Made by a program: the position numbers and the translations under genes. Below the pieces are notes generated by a model. That model did no database searches, was not told the DNA's origin, and saw nothing but the letters and a program-made list of their open reading frames with translations. Shown here in pieces: positions 10,013 to 16,578 of a DNA stretch of 64,000 nt. This DNA is from Streptococcus oralis. GTDB taxonomy: Bacteria; Bacillota; Bacilli; Lactobacillales; Streptococcaceae. The stretch lies in contig NZ_CP023507.1 in NCBI RefSeq assembly GCF_002386345.1, positions 1,887,501 to 1,951,500 on the forward strand, written 5' to 3'. Each line of letters opens with the position of its first letter. The first letter of the stretch is position 1.

Positions 10013-10020
10013 TGCGAATA
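10013..10020 (+). promoter_or_regulatory. cin-box-like site, copy 1
   Basis: TGCGAATA matches the SigX box TACGAATA at 7 of 8 positions and ends 31 bases before the first micropeptide start. A T-rich stretch lies upstream. The same motif recurs at the same distance before the next two micropeptides, which raises the chance that it works. Confidence 0.6.
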
Positions 10021-10051
10021 AAGAGACGAGAAAGAAAAAGGAGGAACGTTT

Positions 10052-10102
10052 ATGTATGTTACCGGTTTTTATCCCTGGTTCATTAAGTGGTTTTTAAAAT
10101 AA
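10052..10102 (+). CDS. Micropeptide 1, MYVTGFYPWFIKWFLK
   Basis: A 16-codon frame behind AAAAAGGAGG with good spacing. The product is MYVTGFYPWFIKWFLK: seven aromatic residues, two Lys and no acidic residue. It has no signal sequence or double-glycine leader. I do not recognise it. The arrangement (box, 31 bases, ATG, 16 codons) repeats twice more downstream, which is the main argument that it is a real gene. It could be a leaderless membrane-active peptide or a pheromone. Confidence 0.6.
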   Translation: MYVTGFYPWFIKWFLK

Positions 10103-10134
10103 AAGTAAAATAGCTGTTCATTTTCGAATTGTTT

Positions 10135-10142
10135 TTCGAATA
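10135..10142 (+). promoter_or_regulatory. cin-box-like site, copy 2
   Basis: TTCGAATA preceded by GTTTT, identical to the box before dut. It ends 33 bases before the second micropeptide start. Confidence 0.65.
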
Positions 10143-10175
10143 GATAGGTAAGAAGAAAAGGAAGGAGACTACGCG

Positions 10176-10226
10176 ATGTATTTACCAATCTTATTGCCAT
10201 GGTTTATCAAATGGTATTTAAAATAA
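10176..10226 (+). CDS. Micropeptide 2, MYLPILLPWFIKWYLK
   Basis: 16 codons behind AAGGAAGGAG. The product MYLPILLPWFIKWYLK shares the core PWFIKW and a C-terminal Lys with micropeptide 1. It is hydrophobic and cationic. The conserved P-W-F-I-K-W block with codon differences between copies suggests selection on the peptide. No known family is recognised. Confidence 0.6.
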   Translation: MYLPILLPWFIKWYLK

Positions 10227-10257
10227 ATGAAATTTACCTGTTCATTTTAAATCACTT

Positions 10258-10265
10258 CTCGAATA
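10258..10265 (+). promoter_or_regulatory. cin-box-like site, copy 3
   Basis: CTCGAATA, 6 of 8 to the cin-box and in a unit otherwise like copy 2. It ends 33 bases before the third micropeptide start. Confidence 0.5.
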
Positions 10266-10298
10266 GATAAGTGAGAAGAAAAGGAAGGAGATAAGGAA

Positions 10299-10349
10299 AT
10301 GATTTCAGTAATTTACCCATTCTGGTTTTTAAAATGGTTTAAAGCCTAG
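10299..10349 (+). CDS. Micropeptide 3, MISVIYPFWFLKWFKA
   Basis: 16 codons behind AAGGAAGGAG. The product MISVIYPFWFLKWFKA keeps the proline, the aromatic run, LKW and a Lys near the end. It is the most diverged copy. Only 32 bases without a terminator separate it from the first double-glycine peptide gene, so transcripts from the boxes should run into the bacteriocin-like genes. Confidence 0.58.
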   Translation: MISVIYPFWFLKWFKA

Positions 10350-10381
10350 AAACCGTAAACTAAAAATAAAGGAGAAAACAA

Positions 10382-10525
10382 ATGACAAATTTTGACAACA
10401 TGGAACAGAACTTTGTAACTCTTACAGAAGAAGAGTTGACGGATGTGAATGGGGGCTCGGTTACCGCTGTAGTTGTAGGAGGTGTCTTACTAATTGGTGG
10501 TATTGCTTGGGGCTATTTTATGTAA
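10382..10525 (+). CDS. Double-glycine bacteriocin-like peptide
   Basis: 47 residues behind AAAGGAG. The leader MTNFDNMEQNFVTLTEEEL...NGG ends at Gly24-Gly25, the site cut by C39-peptidase exporters. The mature part is 22 residues, Gly/Val-rich (VVVGGVLLIGG) and ends in WGYFM, as expected of a membrane-active class IIb peptide. ComAB is encoded 1.6 kb downstream and could export it. It is followed after 14 bases by a second such peptide, so the two may be partners. Resembles Cib/Blp-type peptides; exact family not determined. Confidence 0.72.
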   Translation: MTNFDNMEQNFVTLTEEELTDVNGGSVTAVVVGGVLLIGGIAWGYFM

Positions 10526-10539
10526 TAAGGAGAGAAAAA

Positions 10540-10689
10540 ATGAATTTAAATAAATGGACAGAATTGACAGAAGAAGAATTGATGAATACAGAAGGTGGAT
10601 TAATTACCATAGCCACGATTGCTGGAGGAGTAGCAATTTTCCTTGGTGGTCGATTAATTGGTCAAGATTTAAAACGTAAATTTGGATAA
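10540..10689 (+). CDS. Double-glycine bacteriocin-like peptide
   Basis: 49 residues from the ATG at 10540, which follows AAGGAGAG; an upstream in-frame start at 10507 lies inside the previous gene. The leader MNLNKWTELTEEELMNTEGG ends at residue 20 and the mature part of 29 residues contains IAGGVAIFLGG, a GxxxG-like helix motif, with a basic tail (LKRKFG). Probably the partner peptide of the preceding gene in a two-component bacteriocin. Confidence 0.72.
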   Translation: MNLNKWTELTEEELMNTEGGLITIATIAGGVAIFLGGRLIGQDLKRKFG

Positions 10690-10701
10690 AAGTAGACTTG
10701 T

Positions 10702-10878
10702 ATGAAAAATCTAAAAAATGTAATGGGAGCAGTTCTAATTATTTTTGGAGTGCTTTGCATATTGGGAGATTTAAATGTAATCACCTTTAATGTTGAAAAA
10801 TATTTCCAAACAGAATTAGTTGTTCCGATCCTTATTTTGATGATGAGTTACTTGGATTTAGCTAAAGACAAGGTTTAA
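10702..10878 (+). CDS. Small membrane protein, possible immunity protein
   Basis: 58 residues, with a first hydrophobic stretch (VMGAVLIIFGVLCIL) and a second (LVVPILILMMSYL), so probably two membrane segments. It comes 12 bases after a bacteriocin-like gene, the usual position of immunity genes. The immunity role is inferred from position and size only. Confidence 0.6.
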   Translation: MKNLKNVMGAVLIIFGVLCILGDLNVITFNVEKYFQTELVVPILILMMSYLDLAKDKV

Positions 10879-10883
10879 AGAGA

Positions 10884-11012
10884 ACTATTTTTAGTGTATG
10901 GCAACTGCTATTGAATAGTCATCTTTTAGTTATTATCAATGAAATAAGAACTAATTTAGGAATAGTAGGGATTTTGGTTGGAGTAGCTATTGGATTAGCC
11001 AGTATTATTTAA
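10884..11012 (+). pseudogene. Start-less reading frame, remnant of a small membrane or bacteriocin gene
   Basis: An open stretch without a start codon or ribosome site ends at TAA 11010-11012. Its last part reads NLGIVGILVGVAIGLASII, a membrane-like helix with GxxxG spacing. It looks like the 3' end of a decayed bacteriocin or immunity gene. The next gene begins 15 bases later. Confidence 0.4.
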
Positions 11013-11027
11013 AAAGGAGAGAGAAAA

Positions 11028-11183
11028 ATGAAAGAAATGGATAAAAAATTTGATATCATGACAGAAGAAGATTTGGCTCTTACTGAAGGAGGCTTCATTG
11101 TCACTACTTCCACAGCAATAGCTTGGGGTGTATTAGGAGTAGCTGCTTATATGTATGGGCGTTATCTAGGAAGTAGACGTTAA
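11028..11183 (+). CDS. Double-glycine bacteriocin-like peptide
   Basis: 51 residues behind AAAGGAGAG. The leader MKEMDKKFDIMTEEDLALTE ends with GG at 21-22. The 29-residue mature part has a hydrophobic centre (AIAWGVLGVAAYMYG) and basic tail (RYLGSRR). Third peptide of the cluster and a candidate ComAB substrate. A 70-residue membrane protein follows. Confidence 0.7.
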   Translation: MKEMDKKFDIMTEEDLALTEGGFIVTTSTAIAWGVLGVAAYMYGRYLGSRR

Positions 11184-11207
11184 TCTAAATATAGAAGTAA
11201 ATTAACT

Positions 11208-11420
11208 ATGAATCGTAACCTAAATCTCAATACATTGTTACCTAAGCTAGCCACTATACTTCCTTTGTTAGGAATAGGTCTTAATCTTACGCTTCATCTA
11301 ATTCGTACGGGTTCGCTAGTATCTTTTGATTGGCAATGGAGTTTAATAGGTTTGATTGCTGCAGGTTATTTTGGTATTTTTTGTAAGAATTTGAAGAAAA
11401 ATAATCGAAACTATAAATGA
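11208..11420 (+). CDS. Small membrane protein, possible immunity protein
   Basis: 70 residues with two hydrophobic segments (ILPLLGIGLNLTL and WSLIGLIAAGYFGIF) and a basic Asn/Lys-rich tail. It lies directly after a double-glycine peptide gene, in the place of an immunity gene. Function inferred from context. No ribosome site stands out, so translation may be coupled. Confidence 0.55.
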   Translation: MNRNLNLNTLLPKLATILPLLGIGLNLTLHLIRTGSLVSFDWQWSLIGLIAAGYFGIFCKNLKKNNRNYK

Positions 11421-11503
11421 TGAATCTGAATGGAAAGGATTTTGTGCATGTAAATGGCGGAGTTTCCCGCCTTTCTTATCAGTTAAATAGGAGTCTGCTA
11501 TGA
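11420..11503 (+). CDS. Very short double-glycine-like peptide
   Basis: 27 codons starting in the stop of the previous gene and ending just inside the next start region. MNLNGKDFVHVNGG resembles the end of a bacteriocin leader, but the remaining 13 residues are too few for a typical bacteriocin. GGCGG/CCGCC in its middle form a small hairpin. It may be a remnant. Confidence 0.3.
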   Translation: MNLNGKDFVHVNGGVSRLSYQLNRSLL

Positions 11504-11688
11504 AAAAAATCTTATTAGGATTTGCTGAGGGGTATTTTGTCGTATCGATTATTCTTTATATCGCAACGTATTTGATTATGAAAAATCCGATCAATACTCT
11601 GTTTTATCCAGAAACCTATCCAATTCTGCTTGGTCTGTTTTATGTAGGATACAAGTACAAAACAAAAGAAAGTACGATTGGAAATTGA
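11500..11688 (+). CDS. Small membrane protein
   Basis: 62 residues behind AAATAGGAG. Two hydrophobic segments (GYFVVSIILYIATYLIM and YPILLGLFYVGY) and a basic C-terminus. One of a run of small membrane proteins in the bacteriocin region. An immunity role is plausible but unproved. Confidence 0.55.
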   Translation: MKKILLGFAEGYFVVSIILYIATYLIMKNPINTLFYPETYPILLGLFYVGYKYKTKESTIGN

Positions 11689-11712
11689 TGAACCATCAGA
11701 TCGGAGTTTGAG

Positions 11713-11922
11713 ATGAAAGTTGTTCAATTACTACAAAAAGCTTGGTCAGAGTTTATTGTATTGTTTAGCTCTATAGCTTATCTAATGATTAGAATTGTGG
11801 CTGATGTAAACAAAATAAATCTACCTACGTGGTTTGAATGTTTTGATATACCTACGATTTCATTATTTTTGATGACATTTATCTCACTTTATAGAAGTAA
11901 AGAGAATATCATTTCAGAATAG
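11713..11922 (+). CDS. Small membrane protein
   Basis: 69 residues with two hydrophobic segments (IVLFSSIAYLMIRIV and IPTISLFLMTFISLY). Last gene before the terminator at 11964. No family recognised. Likely part of the immunity-like set. Confidence 0.5.
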   Translation: MKVVQLLQKAWSEFIVLFSSIAYLMIRIVADVNKINLPTWFECFDIPTISLFLMTFISLYRSKENIISE

Positions 11923-11963
11923 TTTATTTCTGGACGTTCATTTTTTAACGGTTACTTTAAACA

Positions 11964-11988
11964 GGCAGAACTTTTGTTCTGCTTTTTT
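11964..11988 (+). terminator. Terminator of the bacteriocin-like cluster
   Basis: GCAGAAC (11965-11971) pairs with GTTCTGC (11976-11982) around TTTT, followed by TTTTTT. It separates the cluster from comAB. Confidence 0.88.
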
Positions 11989-12022
11989 ACATTTAAATGA
12001 TAGTTTATGCTTTTTAAAGTGC

Positions 12023-12050
12023 GTTTTAGGCGCGAAAATGGTTTATTTGG
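12023..12050 (+). promoter_or_regulatory. Possible ComE direct repeats before comA
   Basis: GTTTTAGG (12023-12030) and TTATTTGG (12043-12050) are spaced 20 bases apart, like ComE-box half sites before pneumococcal comAB and comCDE. Another TTATTTGG is at 12073-12080 and an AT-rich -10 candidate at about 12082. The match is loose. Confidence 0.35.
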
Positions 12051-12131
12051 GAATATTCTCCTGTTTTTATCCTTATTTGGTTAAAATAATCTTACAAATT
12101 TTTAAAGAGATTGTTAGAAAAAGGAGAAGAT

Positions 12132-14285
12132 ATGAAATTTAGGAAAAGGCACTATCGTCCCCAGGTGGATCAGATGGATTGTGGCGTGGCTTCTTTGGCT
12201 ATGGTCTTTGGTTACTACGGTAGTTATTACTCCTTGGCTCATCTACGAGAGTTAGCCAAGACGACCATGGATGGGACGACCGCTTTGGGACTTGTAAAGG
12301 TGGCAGAGGAGATTGGATTTGAGACGCGGGCTATCAAGGCGGATATGACGCTCTTTGATTTGCCAGATTTGACCTTTCCTTTTGTGGCTCATGTGCTCAA
12401 GGAAGGGAAGTTGCTCCACTACTATGTGGTGATAGGTCAGGATAAAAAGCATATTCATATCGCTGATCCGGATCCTGGTGTCAAGCTGACCAAGATTTCC
12501 CGTGAGCGATTTGCGCAAGAATGGACAGGAGTCAGTCTCTTTATGGCTCCGTCTCCAGACTATAAACCCCATAAGGAGAAAAAACAGGGGCTCCTATCCT
12601 TCTTGCCAATTTTGCTCAAACAGCGGGGCTTGATTACCAATATCGTCCTAGCGACACTCTTGGTGACCTTGATCAATATCGTGGGTTCCTACTATCTTCA
12701 GTCCATCATTGATAGTTACGTACCAGACCAGATGCGCTCGACACTGGGTATTATCTCTATTGGGCTGGTCATCGTCTATATCCTCCAGCAAATTTTGTCT
12801 TATGCCCAGGAATATCTCCTACTGATACTTGGGCAACGCTTATCGATTGACGTGATTTTGTCCTACATCAAGCATGTTTTTCACCTGCCAATGTCCTTTT
12901 TTGCGACACGCAGGACAGGAGAAATCGTGTCTCGTTTTACAGATGCCAATAGTATCATCGATGCGCTGTCGTCGACCATTCTGTCGATTTTCCTAGATGT
13001 GTCGACGATTTTGATTATCTCGCTGGTCTTGTTTTCACAAAATATGACGCTCTTTTTCATTAGTCTACTTGCGCTTCCCATCTATACAGTGATTATCTTT
13101 GCCTTTATGAAGCCTTTTGAAAAGATGAATCGGGATACCATGGAAGCCAATGCGGTTCTGTCTTCCTCTATCATCGAGGACATCAACGGTATTGAGACCA
13201 TTAAGTCTTTGACCAGTGAAAGTTCGCGCTATCAAAAGATTGACAAGGAATTTGTAGCTTATCTGAAAAAATCCTTTACCTATAGTCGGGCAGAAAGCCA
13301 GCAAAAGGCTCTGAAAAAAGTTGCCCAGCTCCTGCTCAATGTTGCCGTTCTCTGGCTAGGAGCCATTCTTGTTATGGACGGGAAAATGAGTTTGGGCCAG
13401 CTGATTACCTATAATACTTTGCTTGTTTACTTTACCAATCCTTTGGAAAATATCATTAACCTACAAACCAAACTTCAGACAGCGCAGGTTGCCAATAATC
13501 GCTTAAATGAGGTTTATCTAGTAGCTTCGGAGTTTGAGGAGCAGAAAACAGTCGAAGATTTGAGCATGATGAAGGGAGAGATGACCTTTAAACAAGTTCA
13601 CTATAAGTATGGCTATGGGCGTGATGTCTTGTCGGATATCAATTTGACCATTCCACAAGGGTCTAAGATGGCTTTTGTGGGGATTTCAGGTTCGGGTAAG
13701 ACCACCTTAGCCAAGATGATGGTTAATTTTTACGACCCAAGTCAGGGAGAGATTAGTCTGGGTGGTGTCAATCTTAATCAGATTGATAAAAAGGCCCTGC
13801 GCCAGTATATCAACTACCTGCCTCAACAGCCCTATGTCTTTAACGGAACGATTTTGGAGAATCTTCTCCTTGGAGCCAAGGAGGGGACGACTCAGGAAGA
13901 TATCTTACGAGCAGTCGAGTTGGCAGAGATTCGGGAGGATATTGAGCGCATGCCTCTGAATTATCAGACAGAATTGACTTCGGATGGGGCTGGAATTTCT
14001 GGTGGGCAACGGCAGAGAATCGCTCTGGCGCGTGCTCTCTTGACGGATGCACCTGTCTTGATCTTGGACGAGGCGACTAGCAGTTTGGATATTTTGACAG
14101 AGAAGCGGATCGTGGATAATCTCATGGCTTTAGATAAGACCTTGATTTTCATCGCCCATCGCTTGACCATCGCTGAGCGGACAGAAAAGGTTGTTGTTTT
14201 GGATCAGGGCAAGATTGTCGAAGAGGGCACCCATGCAGATTTGCTTGCACAGGATGGCTTTTACGCCCATTTGGTGAATAGCTAG
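12132..14285 (+). CDS. comA: Competence factor transporting ATP-binding protein/protease ComA
   Basis: 717 residues from the ATG at 12132 after AAGGAG; the TTG at 12111 has no ribosome site. An N-terminal C39 peptidase domain shows Cys17 (QMDCGVAS), His96 and Asp112, and cuts double-glycine leaders. Six membrane segments and an ABC ATPase follow, with Walker A GISGSGKTT, signature SGGQRQR, Walker B LILDEATSSLD and a switch His in IAHR. With ComB it exports and matures competence-stimulating peptide. It can also serve Blp and related bacteriocins. comCDE is not in this window. Confidence 0.95.
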   Translation: MKFRKRHYRPQVDQMDCGVASLAMVFGYYGSYYSLAHLRELAKTTMDGTTALGLVKVAEEIGFETRAIKADMTLFDLPDLTFPFVAHVLKEGKLLHYYVVIGQDKKHIHIADPDPGVKLTKISRERFAQEWTGVSLFMAPSPDYKPHKEKKQGLLSFLPILLKQRGLITNIVLATLLVTLINIVGSYYLQSIIDSYVPDQMRSTLGIISIGLVIVYILQQILSYAQEYLLLILGQRLSIDVILSYIKHVFHLPMSFFATRRTGEIVSRFTDANSIIDALSSTILSIFLDVSTILIISLVLFSQNMTLFFISLLALPIYTVIIFAFMKPFEKMNRDTMEANAVLSSSIIEDINGIETIKSLTSESSRYQKIDKEFVAYLKKSFTYSRAESQQKALKKVAQLLLNVAVLWLGAILVMDGKMSLGQLITYNTLLVYFTNPLENIINLQTKLQTAQVANNRLNEVYLVASEFEEQKTVEDLSMMKGEMTFKQVHYKYGYGRDVLSDINLTIPQGSKMAFVGISGSGKTTLAKMMVNFYDPSQGEISLGGVNLNQIDKKALRQYINYLPQQPYVFNGTILENLLLGAKEGTTQEDILRAVELAEIREDIERMPLNYQTELTSDGAGISGGQRQRIALARALLTDAPVLILDEATSSLDILTEKRIVDNLMALDKTLIFIAHRLTIAERTEKVVVLDQGKIVEEGTHADLLAQDGFYAHLVNS

Positions 14286-14297
14286 AAAGAGGAGAGG

Positions 14298-15647
14298 ATG
14301 AAACCAGAATTTTTAGAAAGTGCGGAGTTTTATAATCGTCGTTACCATAATTTTTCCAGTCGGGTGATTTTACCTATGTCACTTCTGCTCGTATTTCTGT
14401 TAGGATTTGCAGTTTTTGCAGAGAAGGAGATGAGTTTGTCTACCAGAGCGACAGTCGAACCTAGTCGGATCATTGCCAACATCCAGTCGACTAGCAATCA
14501 ACGCATTGTGGGCAACTATCTGGAAGAAAACAAGTTGGTTAAGCAAGGAGATCTGCTCGTTCAGTACCAGCAAGGGGCGGAGGCTGTCCAGGTTGAGGCA
14601 TATGCCAGTCAATTGGAGATGTTAAAGGATCAAAAAAAGCAGTTGGGGTATTTGCAATCCAGTTTGAAAGAGGGGAGTGATCAATTTCCAGAGGCGGATA
14701 AGTTTGGTTATCAGGAGATGTTTCGAGACTATCTCAGCCAAGTTAGTAGTCTTAGGAGTAATGTTTCTCAGCAAAATGCCAGCATCTCCTCTCAAAATGC
14801 GGCAGCAAGTCAGAGCCAGGCCGAGATTGGCAATCTTATCAGTCAAACAGAGGATAAAATTCGAGACTATAAAACAGCAAAGTCAGCGATTGAAAAGGGA
14901 GATCAACTGGATAGTCAGAATCCAGCCTACTCTTTTTACCAGACCTATAAAAATCAAGGTGAAGAAGATCCGCAAGCTAAATCGCAAGTTATTGCGCAAG
15001 TGGATGCACAAATTGCCCAGCTAGAGTCTAGCCTAGCTACGTATCGTGTGCAATATGCAGGTTCTGGAGCTCAACAGGCCCACGCAACGGGACTGGATAG
15101 TCAACTGGAATCACTCAAGTCTCAGCACTTAGTTAAAGTCGGTCAGGAATTAACTCTTTTGGATCAGAAAATTTTAGAAGCAGAGTCGGGTAAGAAAGTC
15201 CAAGGAGGTCTCCTCGATAAGGGGAAGATTACAGCAAGTGAGGATGGGGTGCTTCACCTTAATCCTGAGACTAGCGATTCTACCATGGCCGCAGAAGGAA
15301 CCCTGCTAGCCCAGCTCTACCCATCCTTGGAAAAAGAAGGAAAAACCAAACTCACAGCCTATCTCAGTTCAAAAGATGTTGCTAGAGTCAAGATTGGGGA
15401 TTCTGTCCGTTATACTACGACTAATGATGCCAAGAATCAAATTTTCCTGGATTCCACGATTACAAGTATTGATGCGACAGCTACAAAAACTGAAAAAGGG
15501 AATTTCTTTAAAATTGAGGCGGAGACCCATCTGACTTCTGAGCAGGCTACAAAACTTCGCTATGGTTTAGAAGGTCGTCTACAGATGATTACAGGGAAGA
15601 AAAGCTATCTCCGTTATTTTTGGGATCAATTTTTGAATAAAGGGTAA
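14298..15647 (+). CDS. comB: Competence factor transport accessory protein ComB
   Basis: 449 residues, the ComB length. One N-terminal membrane helix ([18 protein letters not shown]) is followed by a barrel-sandwich segment, a long Gln/Ser-rich coiled-coil region (about 90-290) and a C-terminal beta domain, as in HlyD-type adaptor proteins. It follows comA after 12 bases behind AGAGGAG and forms the CSP/bacteriocin exporter with it. Confidence 0.93.
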   Translation: MKPEFLESAEFYNRRYHNFSSRVILPMSLLLVFLLGFAVFAEKEMSLSTRATVEPSRIIANIQSTSNQRIVGNYLEENKLVKQGDLLVQYQQGAEAVQVEAYASQLEMLKDQKKQLGYLQSSLKEGSDQFPEADKFGYQEMFRDYLSQVSSLRSNVSQQNASISSQNAAASQSQAEIGNLISQTEDKIRDYKTAKSAIEKGDQLDSQNPAYSFYQTYKNQGEEDPQAKSQVIAQVDAQIAQLESSLATYRVQYAGSGAQQAHATGLDSQLESLKSQHLVKVGQELTLLDQKILEAESGKKVQGGLLDKGKITASEDGVLHLNPETSDSTMAAEGTLLAQLYPSLEKEGKTKLTAYLSSKDVARVKIGDSVRYTTTNDAKNQIFLDSTITSIDATATKTEKGNFFKIEAETHLTSEQATKLRYGLEGRLQMITGKKSYLRYFWDQFLNKG

Positions 15648-15678
15648 TATTCGTGTTTTTCAGAGGATAAATGATTTT

Positions 15679-15713
15679 TAAACTGTAAGAAGAGCTTATC
15701 TTGCAGTTTTTCT
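15679..15713 (+). terminator. Terminator after comAB
   Basis: AAACTGTAAGA pairs with TCTTGCAGTTT (one G-U), followed by TTTCTTT. Confidence 0.7.
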
Positions 15714-15754
15714 TTACGCTTGAAACAGGAAAATGTTATTTATTCGTAAAAACC

Positions 15755-15783
15755 TTGAATTTTCCATGCTTTTGTGGTAGAAT
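15755..15783 (+). promoter_or_regulatory. Promoter of the purine operon (purC)
   Basis: TTGAAT (15755-15760), 17-base spacer, TAGAAT (15778-15783) with an upstream TG. Two CGAA cores just downstream (AAACGAA at 15795-15801 and GGCGAACTTT at 15803-15812) resemble the PurR box AWWCGAACWWT, though with mismatches, so purine control is likely but not proved. Confidence 0.6.
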
Positions 15784-15815
15784 GTGCTCAAGTAAAACGA
15801 AAGGCGAACTTTAAA

Positions 15816-16523
15816 ATGTCAAAACAACTGATCTATTCGGGAAAAGCCAAGGATATCTATACAACTGAGGATGAAAATCTCATTATTTCAACTTACAAGG
15901 ACCAGGCAACTGCCTTCAACGGTGTCAAGAAGGAGCAGATTGCGGGCAAGGGAGTCTTGAATAATCAGATTTCATCTTTTATTTTTGAGAAATTAAATGC
16001 GGCTGGTGTGGCGACTCACTTTGTGGAGAAAATTTCGGACACGGAACAACTCAATAAAAAGGTGGAGATTATTCCTTTGGAAGTTGTGCTCCGCAACTAC
16101 ACGGCTGGTTCCTTTTCAAAACGTTTTGGCGTAGAAGAAGGTATCGCATTTGAGACTCCAATTGTCGAATTTTACTATAAAAATGATGATTTGGATGATC
16201 CCTTTATCAATGATGAGCATGTGAAATTCCTAAAAATTGCGGATGACCAGCAGATTGCTTACTTGAAAGAAGAAACCCGTCGTATCAATGAGCTCTTGAA
16301 AGCTTGGTTTGCTGAGATTGGTCTTAAATTGATTGACTTTAAGCTAGAGTTCGGATTTGACAAAGATGGTAAGATTATCTTGGCAGACGAGTTTTCACCA
16401 GATAACTGCCGTTTGTGGGATGCAGATGGCAACCACATGGACAAGGATGTTTTTCGTCGGGGACTAGGTGAATTGACAGATGTTTACGAGATTGTCTGGG
16501 AAAAGTTGCAGGGTTTGAAATAA
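15816..16523 (+). CDS. purC: SAICAR synthetase
   Basis: 235 residues from the ATG at 15816; the longer frame from 15774 begins within the promoter. PurC condenses CAIR with aspartate using ATP. Signatures are [24 protein letters not shown] and [14 protein letters not shown]. First gene of purC-L-F-M-N-(GNAT)-H, all on one strand with gaps of 0-60 bases. Confidence 0.95.
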   Translation: MSKQLIYSGKAKDIYTTEDENLIISTYKDQATAFNGVKKEQIAGKGVLNNQISSFIFEKLNAAGVATHFVEKISDTEQLNKKVEIIPLEVVLRNYTAGSFSKRFGVEEGIAFETPIVEFYYKNDDLDDPFINDEHVKFLKIADDQQIAYLKEETRRINELLKAWFAEIGLKLIDFKLEFGFDKDGKIILADEFSPDNCRLWDADGNHMDKDVFRRGLGELTDVYEIVWEKLQGLK

Positions 16524-16578
16524 CAACCTAGAAGTCGTTGGGAACATTGCAAGAGCTGAAATAAAGGAATAAGAATTG

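Larger units (their letters stand above)
10114..10349 (+). repeat. Tandem repeat units carrying box, ribosome site and micropeptide
   Basis: Units 10114-10226 and 10238-10349 are imperfect direct repeats offset by about 124 bases. Both share CTGTTCATTTT, TCGAATAGATA and AGAAGAAAAGGAAGGAGA before the start codon. The first micropeptide unit (about 9990-10102) is a more diverged copy. The coding parts have diverged in sequence while keeping length and composition. Confidence 0.75.

Noticed and set aside
10052..10102. Rgg-type SHP, XIP or RtgS pheromone identity for the micropeptides
   Set aside because: No Rgg or ComR gene is in the window and the WW or WxW motifs of XIP/RtgS are absent, so these names were not applied.
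10114..10349. CRISPR-like array
   Set aside because: The repeats are long units containing coding sequence, only two to three copies, with no short identical repeats and no cas genes in the window.
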